Source: Prevotellaceae bacterium (GTDB lineage: Bacteria; Bacteroidota; Bacteroidia; Bacteroidales; Bacteroidaceae). From it: a stretch of DNA of 64,000 nucleotides. Below, piece after piece: positions 36,832 to 44,960 of this stretch (positions are counted from its first letter, which is position 1; the number at the start of each line of letters is the position of its first letter). The stretch is taken from assembly GCA_028723455.1 (NCBI GenBank), contig JAQYEW010000073.1, positions 1 through 64,000 on the forward strand, in the 5' to 3' direction. A model generated the notes under the pieces. It was not told where the DNA came from. It worked only from the letters and a program-made list of their open reading frames with translations, and made no database searches. A program made the translations under genes and the position numbers.

Positions 36832-37374
36832 TTATGCCTGGCTTACCATTTTGCGTCCCTCTTCCACCGCCTGAAGATTCAGGGGGATGAGGCTGTGGCT
36901 GCGTTCGGGTAGCGTTTTCTCCAGTACACGGCGCAGGGCGTCGGTGCTCGTGATGGGATGAGTTCCCAGGAGTGCGCCCAAAACAACCATGTTAAATACC
37001 TTGGCGTTCTGCAACTCCGTCGCCTTGGCCATGGCGTCGATACTGAAAACCTGAATGTCCGTGCGTGTTGGAGGCGAGGAAATGCCGAAACAATCATAGA
37101 TGAGTGTGCCTCCTGGTTTTACGCGGTGCTGGAATTTGTCCAGCGAAGGCTGGTTGAGGACGATGGCTATGTCGTAGCGGCTGAGAATGGGCGAGGAGAT
37201 AGGCTTGTCGCTCACGATTACCGTTACGTTGGCTGTGCCGCCACGCTGTTCGGGTCCGTAGGCGGGCATCCATGTAGCCTCCTTGCCATCCATCAGTGCG
37301 CAGTAGGCCAGGATCTTTCCCATGGAGAGGATTCCCTGGCCACCGAATCCGCTGATGATTATCTCTGTGGTCAT
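36832..37374 (-). CDS. 2-oxoacid:ferredoxin oxidoreductase, gamma subunit
   Basis: A 180-aa domain III subunit of a ketoacid:acceptor oxidoreductase. The signature IIISGFGGQGILSMGKILAYC opens the protein, followed by YGPEQRGGTANVTV and NQPSLDKF. Its ATG overlaps the stop of the beta subunit gene (ATGA). With the beta, alpha and ferredoxin genes it forms a complete four-part enzyme that oxidatively decarboxylates a 2-oxoacid (branched-chain, 2-oxoglutarate or similar) to an acyl-CoA and reduces ferredoxin. Confidence 0.92.
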   Translation of the reverse strand: MTTEIIISGFGGQGILSMGKILAYCALMDGKEATWMPAYGPEQRGGTANVTVIVSDKPISSPILSRYDIAIVLNQPSLDKFQHRVKPGGTLIYDCFGISSPPTRTDIQVFSIDAMAKATELQNAKVFNMVVLGALLGTHPITSTDALRRVLEKTLPERSHSLIPLNLQAVEEGRKMVSQA

Positions 37375-38117
37375 AGTGTGTCTTTTAGGTCCCCCTTGGG
37401 GTATTTCTTGAACATGTTCTCCTGCATCCATTCATTGGCCTGTTGGGGACTCATCTTCCAGCCGGCGTTGCAGGTGCTGACAATCTCTACGAGCGAAGAT
37501 CCCTTGCCCTGCATCGAGGCTTCGAAAGCCTTGCGTATGGCTTGCTTTGCCTTGCGTATGGCCGCTACGGTCTCAACGCTTTGGCGCGTAACGTAGCATG
37601 TGCCGTCCAATTGTGCCGCCAGTTCCGTTATGCTCAGAGGATAGCCATGCAACTCGGGATCACGGCCATGAGGACAGGTGGAAGTCTTTTGGCCCAGCAG
37701 GGTGGTTGGGGCCATCTGACCGCCCGTCATGCCGTAGATGGCGTTGTTGACGAAGATGATGGTGAAGTTTTCGCCACGGTTCAGGGCATGCAACGTCTCG
37801 CCCGTGCCAATGCAGGCCAAGTCGCCGTCGCCCTGATAGGTGAACACCAGACGGTCGGGCCAAAGACGCTTGATGGCGGTGGCTACGGCCGGTGCGCGCC
37901 CATGAGCCGCTTCCTGCCAGTCGATGTCGATGTAGCGGTAGGCAAAGACGGCACAGCCCACGGGGCTGACACCGATGGTGCGCTCTTCCATGTTCATCTC
38001 CTCGATGACCTCTGCCACCAGTTTATGTACCACGCCGTGGCTACAGCCCGGGCAATAGTGCATGGGCGTGTCGTTCATCAGCGTTGGTTTCTTGTAAACA
38101 ATATTTTCTTGGGTCAT
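37371..38117 (-). CDS. 2-oxoacid:ferredoxin oxidoreductase, beta subunit (TPP-binding)
   Basis: A 248-aa thiamine-diphosphate subunit. YCPGCSHGVVHKLVAE, the TPP/Mg site YQGDGDLACIGTGETLHALNRGENFTIIFVNNAIYGMTGGQ (GDGD...NN) and the cysteine-bearing RDPELHGYPL segment are present. It overlaps the alpha gene by 4 bp and the gamma gene by 4 bp, so the subunits are translationally coupled. Homologues are annotated KorB or VorA/VorC; the substrate is not decidable here. Confidence 0.93.
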   Translation of the reverse strand: MTQENIVYKKPTLMNDTPMHYCPGCSHGVVHKLVAEVIEEMNMEERTIGVSPVGCAVFAYRYIDIDWQEAAHGRAPAVATAIKRLWPDRLVFTYQGDGDLACIGTGETLHALNRGENFTIIFVNNAIYGMTGGQMAPTTLLGQKTSTCPHGRDPELHGYPLSITELAAQLDGTCYVTRQSVETVAAIRKAKQAIRKAFEASMQGKGSSLVEIVSTCNAGWKMSPQQANEWMQENMFKKYPKGDLKDTL

Positions 38118-39208
38118 GATGATTGTTTTTTGAAATTCCTCAGTTCTCCTACGATCTCTTCGGAATCGGGAACGATGCCGCCCAAGCGGCCGAAATGTTG
38201 GATGGGCACGCTTCCCTCCAAACAGAGGCGTACGTCCTGCACCATCTGGCCGGCGTTGATTTCCACCACCAGGATGCCACGCTTGCCTTTGGCCGCCTCA
38301 CGCAATGCCTCTGCGGGGAAAGGCCACAGCGTGATGGGGCGCAGGAGGTCTGCTTTCATGCCTTCCTCTTCTGCCAGCTCAATGGCTTTTTGGGCGATTC
38401 GGGCTGCACTGCCAAAGGCTACGATGAGCATATCCGCATCCTCGGTGGTGGTCAGCTCGTAGCGGGCTTCGTGCTCACGGATGGTGCGGTATTTCTCTTG
38501 CAGGTGCAGGTTGCGCTTCTCCATCTCTTGGGAATCAAGTTCCAGAGAGCTGATGATATTCACAGGACGGTCTTTGCTCCGGCCAATGGTTGCCCAGGGA
38601 CATTCGCGTCGGATTTCCTCTTCGCTGCGACGAGGCTTCATCGGGGGCAGTACGACACGCTCCATCATCTGCCCTATGACGCCATCGCTCAAAATCATGG
38701 CGGGATTGCGATAACGGAAGGCCAGTTCAAAGGCCAGGTCCACGAAATCGGCCATTTCCTGTACGGAAGCGGGAGCCAGTACAATAACATTATAGTCTCC
38801 ATTTCCGCCACCGCGCGTTGCCTGAAAATAGTCGCTTTGCGAAGGTTGTATGGTGCCCAAGCCAGGGCCGCCGCGCTGCACGTTCACAAAGACGCCAGGC
38901 AATTCGGCACCCGCCATATAGGCAATGCCCTCTTGCATCAATGCGATGCCTGGGGAACTGCTGCTTGTCAGTACGCGCTTGCCGGCTCCGGCTCCGCCAT
39001 ATACCATATTGATGCTGGCCACCTCACTCTCGGCCTGCAAAACCACCATGCCTGTGGTTTCCCACGGACGCAGTTGTGCCAAGGTCTCTATAATCTCGCT
39101 TTGGGGGGTGATGGGATAACCGAAATAACCGTCGGTACCGCATCGTATGGCAGCGTGGGCGATGGCCTCGTTGCCTTTCATCAGCATGATTTCCTGTTCC
39201 ATGTTCAT
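38114..39208 (-). CDS. 2-oxoacid:ferredoxin oxidoreductase, alpha subunit
   Basis: A 364-aa domain I/II subunit. The N-terminal MKGNEAIAHAAIRCGTDGYFGYPITPQSEI is the family start, and the core SEVASINMVYGGAGAGKRVLTSSSSPGIALMQEGIAYMAGAELP follows. The C-terminal domain has ILVVEINAGQMVQDVRL. It is commonly named KorA or VorB in this phylum. Start and stop overlap the neighbouring subunit genes by 4 bp. Confidence 0.93.
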   Translation of the reverse strand: MNMEQEIMLMKGNEAIAHAAIRCGTDGYFGYPITPQSEIIETLAQLRPWETTGMVVLQAESEVASINMVYGGAGAGKRVLTSSSSPGIALMQEGIAYMAGAELPGVFVNVQRGGPGLGTIQPSQSDYFQATRGGGNGDYNVIVLAPASVQEMADFVDLAFELAFRYRNPAMILSDGVIGQMMERVVLPPMKPRRSEEEIRRECPWATIGRSKDRPVNIISSLELDSQEMEKRNLHLQEKYRTIREHEARYELTTTEDADMLIVAFGSAARIAQKAIELAEEEGMKADLLRPITLWPFPAEALREAAKGKRGILVVEINAGQMVQDVRLCLEGSVPIQHFGRLGGIVPDSEEIVGELRNFKKQSS

Positions 39209-39435
39209 TTTATCTCTCTTGTTTCACGAAAGACGGTGATGCAGGCGTCTGGGCATACGATGCCACAGGCCGCACATCCCACGCAACGCTCAAGCTGTTT
39301 GGCCTGAGCAAAGGAATAGCCGTGCGTGTTAACCTGCGTGTGCGCCAATTCTATTACATCCTGGGGGCAGGCCACGGCACATAGGTTGCATCCCTTGCAT
39401 CGTTCGCTGTCTATCTCAATTCTTCCTTTTGCCAT
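39205..39435 (-). CDS. 4Fe-4S ferredoxin subunit of the 2-oxoacid oxidoreductase
   Basis: A 76-aa two-cluster ferredoxin. Two CxxCxxCxxxCP motifs are visible: CKGCNLCAVACPQ and CVGCAACGIVCPD. As the delta subunit it should relay electrons from the TPP subunit. It overlaps the alpha gene by 4 bp and begins 7 bp after the small TPR gene. Confidence 0.93.
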   Translation of the reverse strand: MAKGRIEIDSERCKGCNLCAVACPQDVIELAHTQVNTHGYSFAQAKQLERCVGCAACGIVCPDACITVFRETREIK

Positions 39436-39442
39436 TTTCTTT

Positions 39443-39622
39443 TTATGGGTTGATCATATCCGTGTTGCGGAAGGCGTAAATGTTTCTCAGAAGTTCCAAT
39501 GCCGTAGCTGCAGGATGGTGGGGCGCCAACTCCGTGGCACGTAGGTAAAATTCCATGGCGCGTTGCAGATTGCCTGCCTGGCGCCAGCGGTTGCCTTCCT
39601 CGAATAGTTCGTCTGCATTCAT
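39443..39622 (-). CDS. Small TPR-like protein upstream of the oxidoreductase genes
   Basis: A 59-aa protein, essentially one and a half tetratricopeptide helices: NADELFEEGNRWRQAGNLQRAMEFYLRATELAPHHPAATALELL. The ATG at 39622 fits the TPR register; an in-frame ATG at 39655 adds 11 residues. It is the first gene of the oxidoreductase operon, 7 bp before the ferredoxin. Such small TPR proteins accompany this operon in other Bacteroidales as far as I recall. The role is unknown. Confidence 0.78.
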   Translation of the reverse strand: MNADELFEEGNRWRQAGNLQRAMEFYLRATELAPHHPAATALELLRNIYAFRNTDMINP

Positions 39623-39787
39623 AACTTTGGTCAAATCTTCTGTGAAGTTAGTCAAAAACGACCATATTCAGCATTGCAAAGCGGTATCCAATATGTCATT
39701 TAACATTTGTTGGTAATATTTTTGCTCAAAAGAATCCTCTCTGTGCATGTTTGCTGTGCCGCTAAGCCCAAAAACATCCTCTCGGAT

Positions 39788-39818
39788 TTTGTTCTACTTT
39801 TCCTTTCCCTTATCTTTG
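39788..39818 (+). promoter_or_regulatory. Promoter of GT2-radC-DUF59-lpxH
   Basis: TTTG (39788-39791), a 19-nt spacer, then TATCTTTG (39811-39818), 34 bp before the glycosyltransferase ATG. Full consensus. Confidence 0.8.
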
Positions 39819-39852
39819 CATTACTATAGAACAAAGAAAGAAGATAGCGCGC

Positions 39853-40872
39853 ATGAAATATTCCATACTGATTCCTGTGTACAACAGGCCCGACGAGTTG
39901 AGTGAACTGCTTGAGAGCCTCGTATGCCAGACGGAGCGTGATTTTGAGGTGGTGGTGGTGGAGGATGGCAGCCAGCAGCCCAGCGACGCTGTGGTTGCCG
40001 GCTATGCGGACCGTCTGTCTATCCGTTATCTTACGAAAGAGAACGGAGGACCGGCCAAGGCGCGTAACTTCGGTGCGCGCGAGGCTCAGGGCGATTATCT
40101 CCTGATACTGGACAGTGATGTCGTTTTGCCTCAGGGCTATCTGATGGCAGTGAACGAGGAATTGTCTCATGGGCCTGCCGATGCCTTTGGCGGTCCCGAT
40201 GCGGCTCACCCCGATTTCACGCCCTTGCAGAAAGCCATCAGTTACAGCATGACCTCCTTTTTCACGACGGGAGGTATCCGTGGTGGCAAGAAGAAGATGG
40301 ATAAGTTCTATCCCCGTTCGTTTAACATGGGTGTCAGCCGTCCGCTCTATCAGCAATTGGGAGGTTTCAGCGACATGCGTTTCGGCGAGGACATAGACTT
40401 CAGTATCCGTATCTTCAAGAGCGGAGCGCGGTGTCGTCTGTTCCCCGAGGCATGGGTGTGGCACAAAAGGCGCACGGATCTGCGGAAGTTTTTCCGTCAG
40501 GTTCACAACAGCGGTATTGCCCGCATCAATCTCTATAAGCGTTACCCTGAGAGTCTGAAGTTGGTGCACCTTCTGCCTGCGGTCTTCACGTTGGGCGTTT
40601 TCGCTCTGGTGGTGCTCGCTCTTGTGCTGGCGGTGTTTGGCCAAGGCTGCTGGATTCCGCTCGTGCTTTCTCCTTTGGTGCTCTACAGCCTTTTGGTCTG
40701 CCTGGACAGCGCTGTCCGGAACCGAAGCCTGCGTATTGGGCTGCTAAGCATAGCGGCCGCTTTTGTGCAGTTGATAGGTTATGGTACAGGCTTCTTGCGC
40801 GCTTGGTGGCTGCGTTGTGTGATGGGTCGCGACGAGGAGTTGCAGGCTTTCCGGCACACGTTCTATAAGTAA
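39853..40872 (+). CDS. Glycosyltransferase family 2 with C-terminal membrane helices
   Basis: A 339-aa protein. The GT-A domain (1-230) shows YSILIPVYNRPDELSELLESL, the nucleotide-sugar motif LLILDSDVVLP (DxD-like) and the acceptor-side GGFSDMRFGEDIDFSIRI (ED). Two hydrophobic segments follow (about 240-262 and 266-285), with a weaker one near 295-315, so it is anchored in the inner membrane with the catalytic domain in the cytosol. The sugar and acceptor are unknown. It starts a tight plus-strand unit with radC 5 bp downstream. Confidence 0.88.
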   Translation: MKYSILIPVYNRPDELSELLESLVCQTERDFEVVVVEDGSQQPSDAVVAGYADRLSIRYLTKENGGPAKARNFGAREAQGDYLLILDSDVVLPQGYLMAVNEELSHGPADAFGGPDAAHPDFTPLQKAISYSMTSFFTTGGIRGGKKKMDKFYPRSFNMGVSRPLYQQLGGFSDMRFGEDIDFSIRIFKSGARCRLFPEAWVWHKRRTDLRKFFRQVHNSGIARINLYKRYPESLKLVHLLPAVFTLGVFALVVLALVLAVFGQGCWIPLVLSPLVLYSLLVCLDSAVRNRSLRIGLLSIAAAFVQLIGYGTGFLRAWWLRCVMGRDEELQAFRHTFYK

Positions 40873-40877
40873 GCGGG

Positions 40878-41570
40878 ATGGCAGAGAAACAGAACATCAA
40901 GGATTGGGCGTTGCAAGACCGTCCGCGGGAGCGACTCATGGCTCTTGGAGAAAGGGCTTTGCAGGAACCCGAACTGCTGGCCATCCTGATAGGCAGCGGT
41001 AACGCTGATGAAACGGCGGTGGAACTGATGCGACGTGTCTATACGGATTGTGGTTGCAACCTGCGCCAGTTGGGCTTGATGAGCATTGAGGAACTGACCG
41101 GCCGCTACAAGGGCTTGGGACCCGCAAAGGCTGTAACGATCAAGGCGGCTTGTGAGTTGGGTCGGAGAAGACAAGAACAGGATGCCAAGGAGAAGCCCAA
41201 GGTAACGGGGTCGGATGATATTTTTGCCTATTTCCAGCCCAAGATAGGGGAATTGGATGTGGAAGAATGTCATGTGTTGCTCCTGAATCAGAACCTGCGC
41301 ATCATCGGTTCCCAAATGATTAGCCGTGGGGGTATCGCAGGTGCGACCGTCGATGTGCGCATCGTCCTGAAGCACGCTCTGCTGGCTCAGGCGCCCGCTA
41401 TCGCCCTGGCGCATAACCATCCCAGCGGCAATGCCTCTCCCAGCCGCGACGACGACCATCTGACGCGAAAACTGGCCGAGGCGGCGCGCACAATGGACAT
41501 TCGCCTTGTTGATCATTTAATCATTACTGAGAATTCCTATTACAGCTATAATAACGAAGGAAAAATATAA
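40878..41570 (+). CDS. radC: RadC family protein (JAB1/MPN domain)
   Basis: A 230-aa protein with an N-terminal helix-hairpin-helix-like region (RPRERLMALGERALQEPELLAILIGSG) and a C-terminal JAB/MPN metalloprotease-like domain with LAHNHPSGNASPSRDD (HxH...D). The name comes from an old DNA-repair assignment that has not held up; the true function is uncertain. It lies between the glycosyltransferase and the DUF59 gene with short gaps. Confidence 0.93.
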   Translation: MAEKQNIKDWALQDRPRERLMALGERALQEPELLAILIGSGNADETAVELMRRVYTDCGCNLRQLGLMSIEELTGRYKGLGPAKAVTIKAACELGRRRQEQDAKEKPKVTGSDDIFAYFQPKIGELDVEECHVLLLNQNLRIIGSQMISRGGIAGATVDVRIVLKHALLAQAPAIALAHNHPSGNASPSRDDDHLTRKLAEAARTMDIRLVDHLIITENSYYSYNNEGKI

Positions 41571-41579
41571 TACATACCA

Positions 41580-41894
41580 ATGGATACATTAGCCATGCAA
41601 GAGAGAATCATAGAAGTGTTGAAAACAGTTTATGACCCCGAGATACCGGTCAACATCTACGACTTAGGTCTCATCTATCGCATAGAACTCAATGAAGAGG
41701 GCACGGAGGTGCAGGTGGACATGACGCTTACGGCTCCCAACTGCCCCGCCGCGGATTTCATCATGGAGGATGTGCGTACCAAGCTCGAAGCCATTGAGGG
41801 GCTTCAGAAGGTGGATGTGCAGCTGGTCTTTGAACCGGAATGGAACAAGGATATGATGACCGAAGAGGCCAAATTGGATATGGGACTATTATGA
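41580..41894 (+). CDS. DUF59/MIP18-family Fe-S assembly protein
   Basis: A 104-aa protein of the SufT/PaaD/MIP18 family. The core VLKTVYDPEIPVNIYDLGLIYRI and the cysteine motif MTLTAPNCPAADFI are canonical. It probably helps deliver Fe-S clusters to targets, complementing the sufBCDS genes about 32 kb away in this window. Its stop overlaps the lpxH ATG (ATGA). Confidence 0.92.
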   Translation: MDTLAMQERIIEVLKTVYDPEIPVNIYDLGLIYRIELNEEGTEVQVDMTLTAPNCPAADFIMEDVRTKLEAIEGLQKVDVQLVFEPEWNKDMMTEEAKLDMGLL

Positions 41895-42670
41895 AACCGG
41901 TCTATTTCATTTCTGATGCCCATCTGGGCAGCCTTGCCCTCAAGCATGGGCGTAACCTGGAACGCCGGTTGGTGCGCTTCCTGGATGATATTAAAGACAA
42001 GGCGCAGGCCGTGTATATGCTGGGCGATATGTTCGACTTCTGGTTTGAATATCGCCAGGTGGTGCCGCGTGGTTGTACGCGCTTTTTGGGCAAAATCAGC
42101 GAACTGACGGACAAGGGTGTGGAAGTGCATTTCTTTACCGGCAACCACGACATTTGGGCGTGGGATTATCTGGAGAAGGAATGCGGATGTATCGTCCACC
42201 ATGGTCCCATGACCCTCTCTTTGGGAGATAAGACTTTTTATTTGGCACACGGCGATGGTTTGGGAGTCCGCGATTTGGGTTTTTCCTTTATCCGTTCCAT
42301 CTTTCATAACAAGGCGTGCCAATGGCTTTTCCGTTGGCTGCATCCTGATTTGGGCGTGCGTTTTGGCTTGAACTGGGCCAAGCATAGCCGGCTTAAGCAC
42401 GAAAGTTATGATGGAATACACAGCGGAGAACCTCCTTATCAGGGCGAGGACAAGGAACCTCTGGTTCTCTATGCCAAGGAGTATATGAAGACACACCCCG
42501 ACGTGAATTACATGCTTTTCGGGCATCGGCACATAGAACTGGACCTCATGCTGAGCAAGCAGACCCGCATGATCATCTTGGGCGATTGGGTGCGCTTGTT
42601 TTCTTATGCTGTCTATGATGGCGAGTACCTTTATTTTGAGAATTACGTAGAGGGCGAGACAGAGCCTTAG
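41891..42670 (+). CDS. lpxH: UDP-2,3-diacylglucosamine diphosphatase
   Basis: A 259-aa calcineurin-like phosphoesterase, expected to hydrolyse UDP-2,3-diacylglucosamine to lipid X in lipid A synthesis. The metal motifs are FISDAHLGS (DxH), MLGDMFDFW (GDxxD), FFTGNHDIW (GNHD) and FGHRHIE (GHxH). The ATG at 41891 is coupled to the DUF59 stop; a frame from 41840 would overlap that gene. It is convergent with pncB, overlapping its stop by 4 bp. Confidence 0.9.
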   Translation: MKPVYFISDAHLGSLALKHGRNLERRLVRFLDDIKDKAQAVYMLGDMFDFWFEYRQVVPRGCTRFLGKISELTDKGVEVHFFTGNHDIWAWDYLEKECGCIVHHGPMTLSLGDKTFYLAHGDGLGVRDLGFSFIRSIFHNKACQWLFRWLHPDLGVRFGLNWAKHSRLKHESYDGIHSGEPPYQGEDKEPLVLYAKEYMKTHPDVNYMLFGHRHIELDLMLSKQTRMIILGDWVRLFSYAVYDGEYLYFENYVEGETEP

Positions 42671-43869
42671 ACCATGTGAACCATGGCCTTGAAGCGTTCG
42701 ATCACCTCTGGTTTGCCGATATGCTTGCCTGCGTCTTCGCTCAATTTACAGGTGTCGTTGTAATAGTCCCACGATTCCGTGATTTTCACTGCCACCAGTT
42801 TGATGACGATATTCATGGGCTTGATACCCGGGAAGTCGTTCGTGAAATGGGTGCCAATGCCAAAGAGGGGTTGGCAATAGTCAGTAGCGTAGCTTTGGAT
42901 TTCAATGGCGCGGTCTGTGTCCAGCGCGTTGCTGAAGATAATCTGTTTTGTGCGTGGGTCAATGCCAAGGCTGCGATACTTTTCGACGATGCGCATCAGC
43001 TGGTCGCGGTTGTCGCCGGAGTCAATGCGCAGTCCCTTGAATTGGTTGGCAAAATCCTCGCTGAAGTTAAGTGAGAATATTTCCCAGCCAAAACTGTCGT
43101 AGAGGTAAGTGCCAAGGGCACCCCGGAAAGTGTGGCGCCACGTTTCCATGGCAATGTGGTTGGCCATCTGTGGGCCGTACATGCCGCCGATGGCGCAGGT
43201 GAATTCGTGCGCCATGGTGCCTATGGGCAATAGGTCGTATTTCATGGCCAGATAGACATTGCTCGTTCCTGTAAACCGTCCCCTCCATTGTTTGCTGCCG
43301 CAGCAATCCTTCATGGCACGCACAACGGTGTCTTCCGCCTGCAAGGAAAGGCGGCGGCGCGTGCCAAAGTCGCTGAATACGCATCCTGCCTCCAGCAGAC
43401 GTTCGGCTTTGCGGTAGGCTTCGGCGTAGCATGCTGTATAGTCAACTTGTCCGTCCTGTCCGGTCATCATATAATATAGTTCGCTGATGATGGCCAGTAC
43501 CTTTACTTCCAAGAGCACGGTATCCGCCCAGCTTCCTTCAAAGGTTACGTTCAGATGGCCGGCTTCATCCTGCCACGCCCGTGCCCATTCGCGACGAAAG
43601 CGATAGCCTTTGAGATAGGTAAGAAACCAATGGGGGATATAGGTGCAGCGGCGCTCGAAGAAATTGATTTCTTCCTGTGTGATGACAACGTTCTCCAAGA
43701 GGGCAATCTGTCGGTTTAGTTCGTCAGCGAAGCCCGTGGGATAGACCAGATGGTCGCGGTCCTTGAATTCATATTTCACCTGTGCCCGTGGAAAATTATC
43801 AATGATGGCGCAGCACATGGTGAATTTATACAGGTCGTCGTCCGTAAAGTGGGTTATGATTTGTCTCAT
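42667..43869 (-). CDS. pncB: Nicotinate phosphoribosyltransferase
   Basis: A 400-aa enzyme of NAD salvage that joins nicotinate to PRPP. Typical stretches are HFTDDDLYKFTMCCAI at the N-terminus, FSDFGTRRRLSLQAEDTVVRAM, GTSNVYLAMKYDLLPIGTMAHEF with the His-containing active-site loop, and LRIDSGDNRDQLMRI. The length is normal. It has its own -7 element and stands alone on the minus strand. Confidence 0.95.
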   Translation of the reverse strand: MRQIITHFTDDDLYKFTMCCAIIDNFPRAQVKYEFKDRDHLVYPTGFADELNRQIALLENVVITQEEINFFERRCTYIPHWFLTYLKGYRFRREWARAWQDEAGHLNVTFEGSWADTVLLEVKVLAIISELYYMMTGQDGQVDYTACYAEAYRKAERLLEAGCVFSDFGTRRRLSLQAEDTVVRAMKDCCGSKQWRGRFTGTSNVYLAMKYDLLPIGTMAHEFTCAIGGMYGPQMANHIAMETWRHTFRGALGTYLYDSFGWEIFSLNFSEDFANQFKGLRIDSGDNRDQLMRIVEKYRSLGIDPRTKQIIFSNALDTDRAIEIQSYATDYCQPLFGIGTHFTNDFPGIKPMNIVIKLVAVKITESWDYYNDTCKLSEDAGKHIGKPEVIERFKAMVHMV

Positions 43870-43887
43870 TATTTTATTGTCTTTTTA

Positions 43888-43895
43888 CAAAGATA
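43888..43895 (-). promoter_or_regulatory. -7 element of pncB
   Basis: TATCTTTG on the minus strand, 18 nt before the pncB ATG at 43869. The -33 match is weak. Confidence 0.5.
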
Positions 43896-43971
43896 GGGAA
43901 AAGCCGGATGGAATCTGTCTGTTTTTGGGAGAAAAGCGTCTTGGACTAAAGGAATTGTGAGTTGAAAGCCT

Positions 43972-43979
43972 TATCTTTG
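43972..43979 (+). promoter_or_regulatory. -7 element of the DUF362-receptor operon
   Basis: TATCTTTG, 34 nt before the GTG start at 44014. No TTTG at the expected distance. The leader is too short for a cobalamin-type riboswitch. Confidence 0.5.
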
Positions 43980-44013
43980 TGGGTGTAATATGATCATTTA
44001 ATAGGATAGGGAA

Positions 44014-44958
44014 GTGAAGAAACTGTTTTTGATGACTGTGCTTTGCTTGGCAGGCGTCCAGCTGATGGCTCAGGCCAAGGTGTACATGACGAGGGAGATT
44101 AGTCCTGAGGCTTTGGTGAGAATCTATGAAGCGTTGGGCGTGAAAGCGCATGGACGTGTGGCCGTGAAAATAAGTACGGGCGAAGCAGGCGGGCATAATT
44201 TCCTGAAGCCTACGCTCATCCGTAATTTGGTGGACAAGGTGAATGGTACGATTGTGGAATGTAACACGGCGTACCCCGGACGTCGCAATTCTACCGCAGA
44301 GCATTGGAAGGTGGTGGGCGAGCATGGCTTTGACAGCATTGCTGCCGTTGATCTGATGGATGCGGAAGGCAATCTGCGCATCCCTGTCCGTGATAAGAAA
44401 CATTTGAAGTACAATATCGTGGGCAGCCATCTGCCCTTCTATGATTTCATGATCAATCTGGCGCATTTCAAGGGTCATGCCATGGGCGGTTTTGGCGGTG
44501 TGTTGAAGAATGCCAGCATCGGTGTGGCCAGTTCGGATGGCAAGGCATACATCCATAGCGCAGGCAAGGTACAGAGCCAACGCGAGGTATGGCAGAACCT
44601 GCCTGCCCAGGACTATTTCCTGGAGTCCATGGCAGCTGCCGCGCAAAGCATACATGATTACTTTGGCGAGGGCAATATTGTTTACATCAACGTGATGAAC
44701 AATATGAGCGTGGATTGCGATTGCGACAGCCACCCTGCCGAGCCCAAAATGAAGGACGTGGGTATTCTTGCCAGCACAGACCCCGTAGCCTTGGACAAGG
44801 CCTGCCTGGATATTATCTTCAATCACCAGGCCAGCGAGGGCGACGATAACAAACCCCTCATCCAACGCATCAACCGACAGCACGGCACTTACATCGTGGA
44901 TTATGCCGAGCAGATCGGCTTGGGCAAGAAGACGTATAAATTGGTTTACCTGAAGTGA
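44014..44958 (+). CDS. Exported DUF362 protein, GTG start
   Basis: A 314-aa protein with a signal peptide (MKKLFLMTVLCLAGVQLMAQ). A DUF362 domain covers the rest, with VAVKISTGEAGGHNFLKPTLIRNLVD, MINLAHFKGHAMGGFGGVLKNASIGVAS and STDPVALDKACLDII. Some DUF362 proteins carry an attached ferredoxin domain; this one lacks Cys clusters (only CDCD and two others), so it is not an Fe-S protein itself. No in-frame ATG gives the signal peptide, so GTG at 44014 is the start. It leads an operon with two TonB-dependent receptors, suggesting a periplasmic role in handling what they import. Confidence 0.82.
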   Translation: MKKLFLMTVLCLAGVQLMAQAKVYMTREISPEALVRIYEALGVKAHGRVAVKISTGEAGGHNFLKPTLIRNLVDKVNGTIVECNTAYPGRRNSTAEHWKVVGEHGFDSIAAVDLMDAEGNLRIPVRDKKHLKYNIVGSHLPFYDFMINLAHFKGHAMGGFGGVLKNASIGVASSDGKAYIHSAGKVQSQREVWQNLPAQDYFLESMAAAAQSIHDYFGEGNIVYINVMNNMSVDCDCDSHPAEPKMKDVGILASTDPVALDKACLDIIFNHQASEGDDNKPLIQRINRQHGTYIVDYAEQIGLGKKTYKLVYLK

Positions 44959-44960
44959 GA

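Noticed and set aside
39700-40644. 314-codon minus-strand open frame
   Set aside because: Antisense to the GT2 gene, which has the promoter and the family motifs.
43870-44013. Possible cobalamin riboswitch before the DUF362-receptor operon
   Set aside because: Only about 140 bp, shared with the pncB promoter, and no B12-box-like sequence seen.
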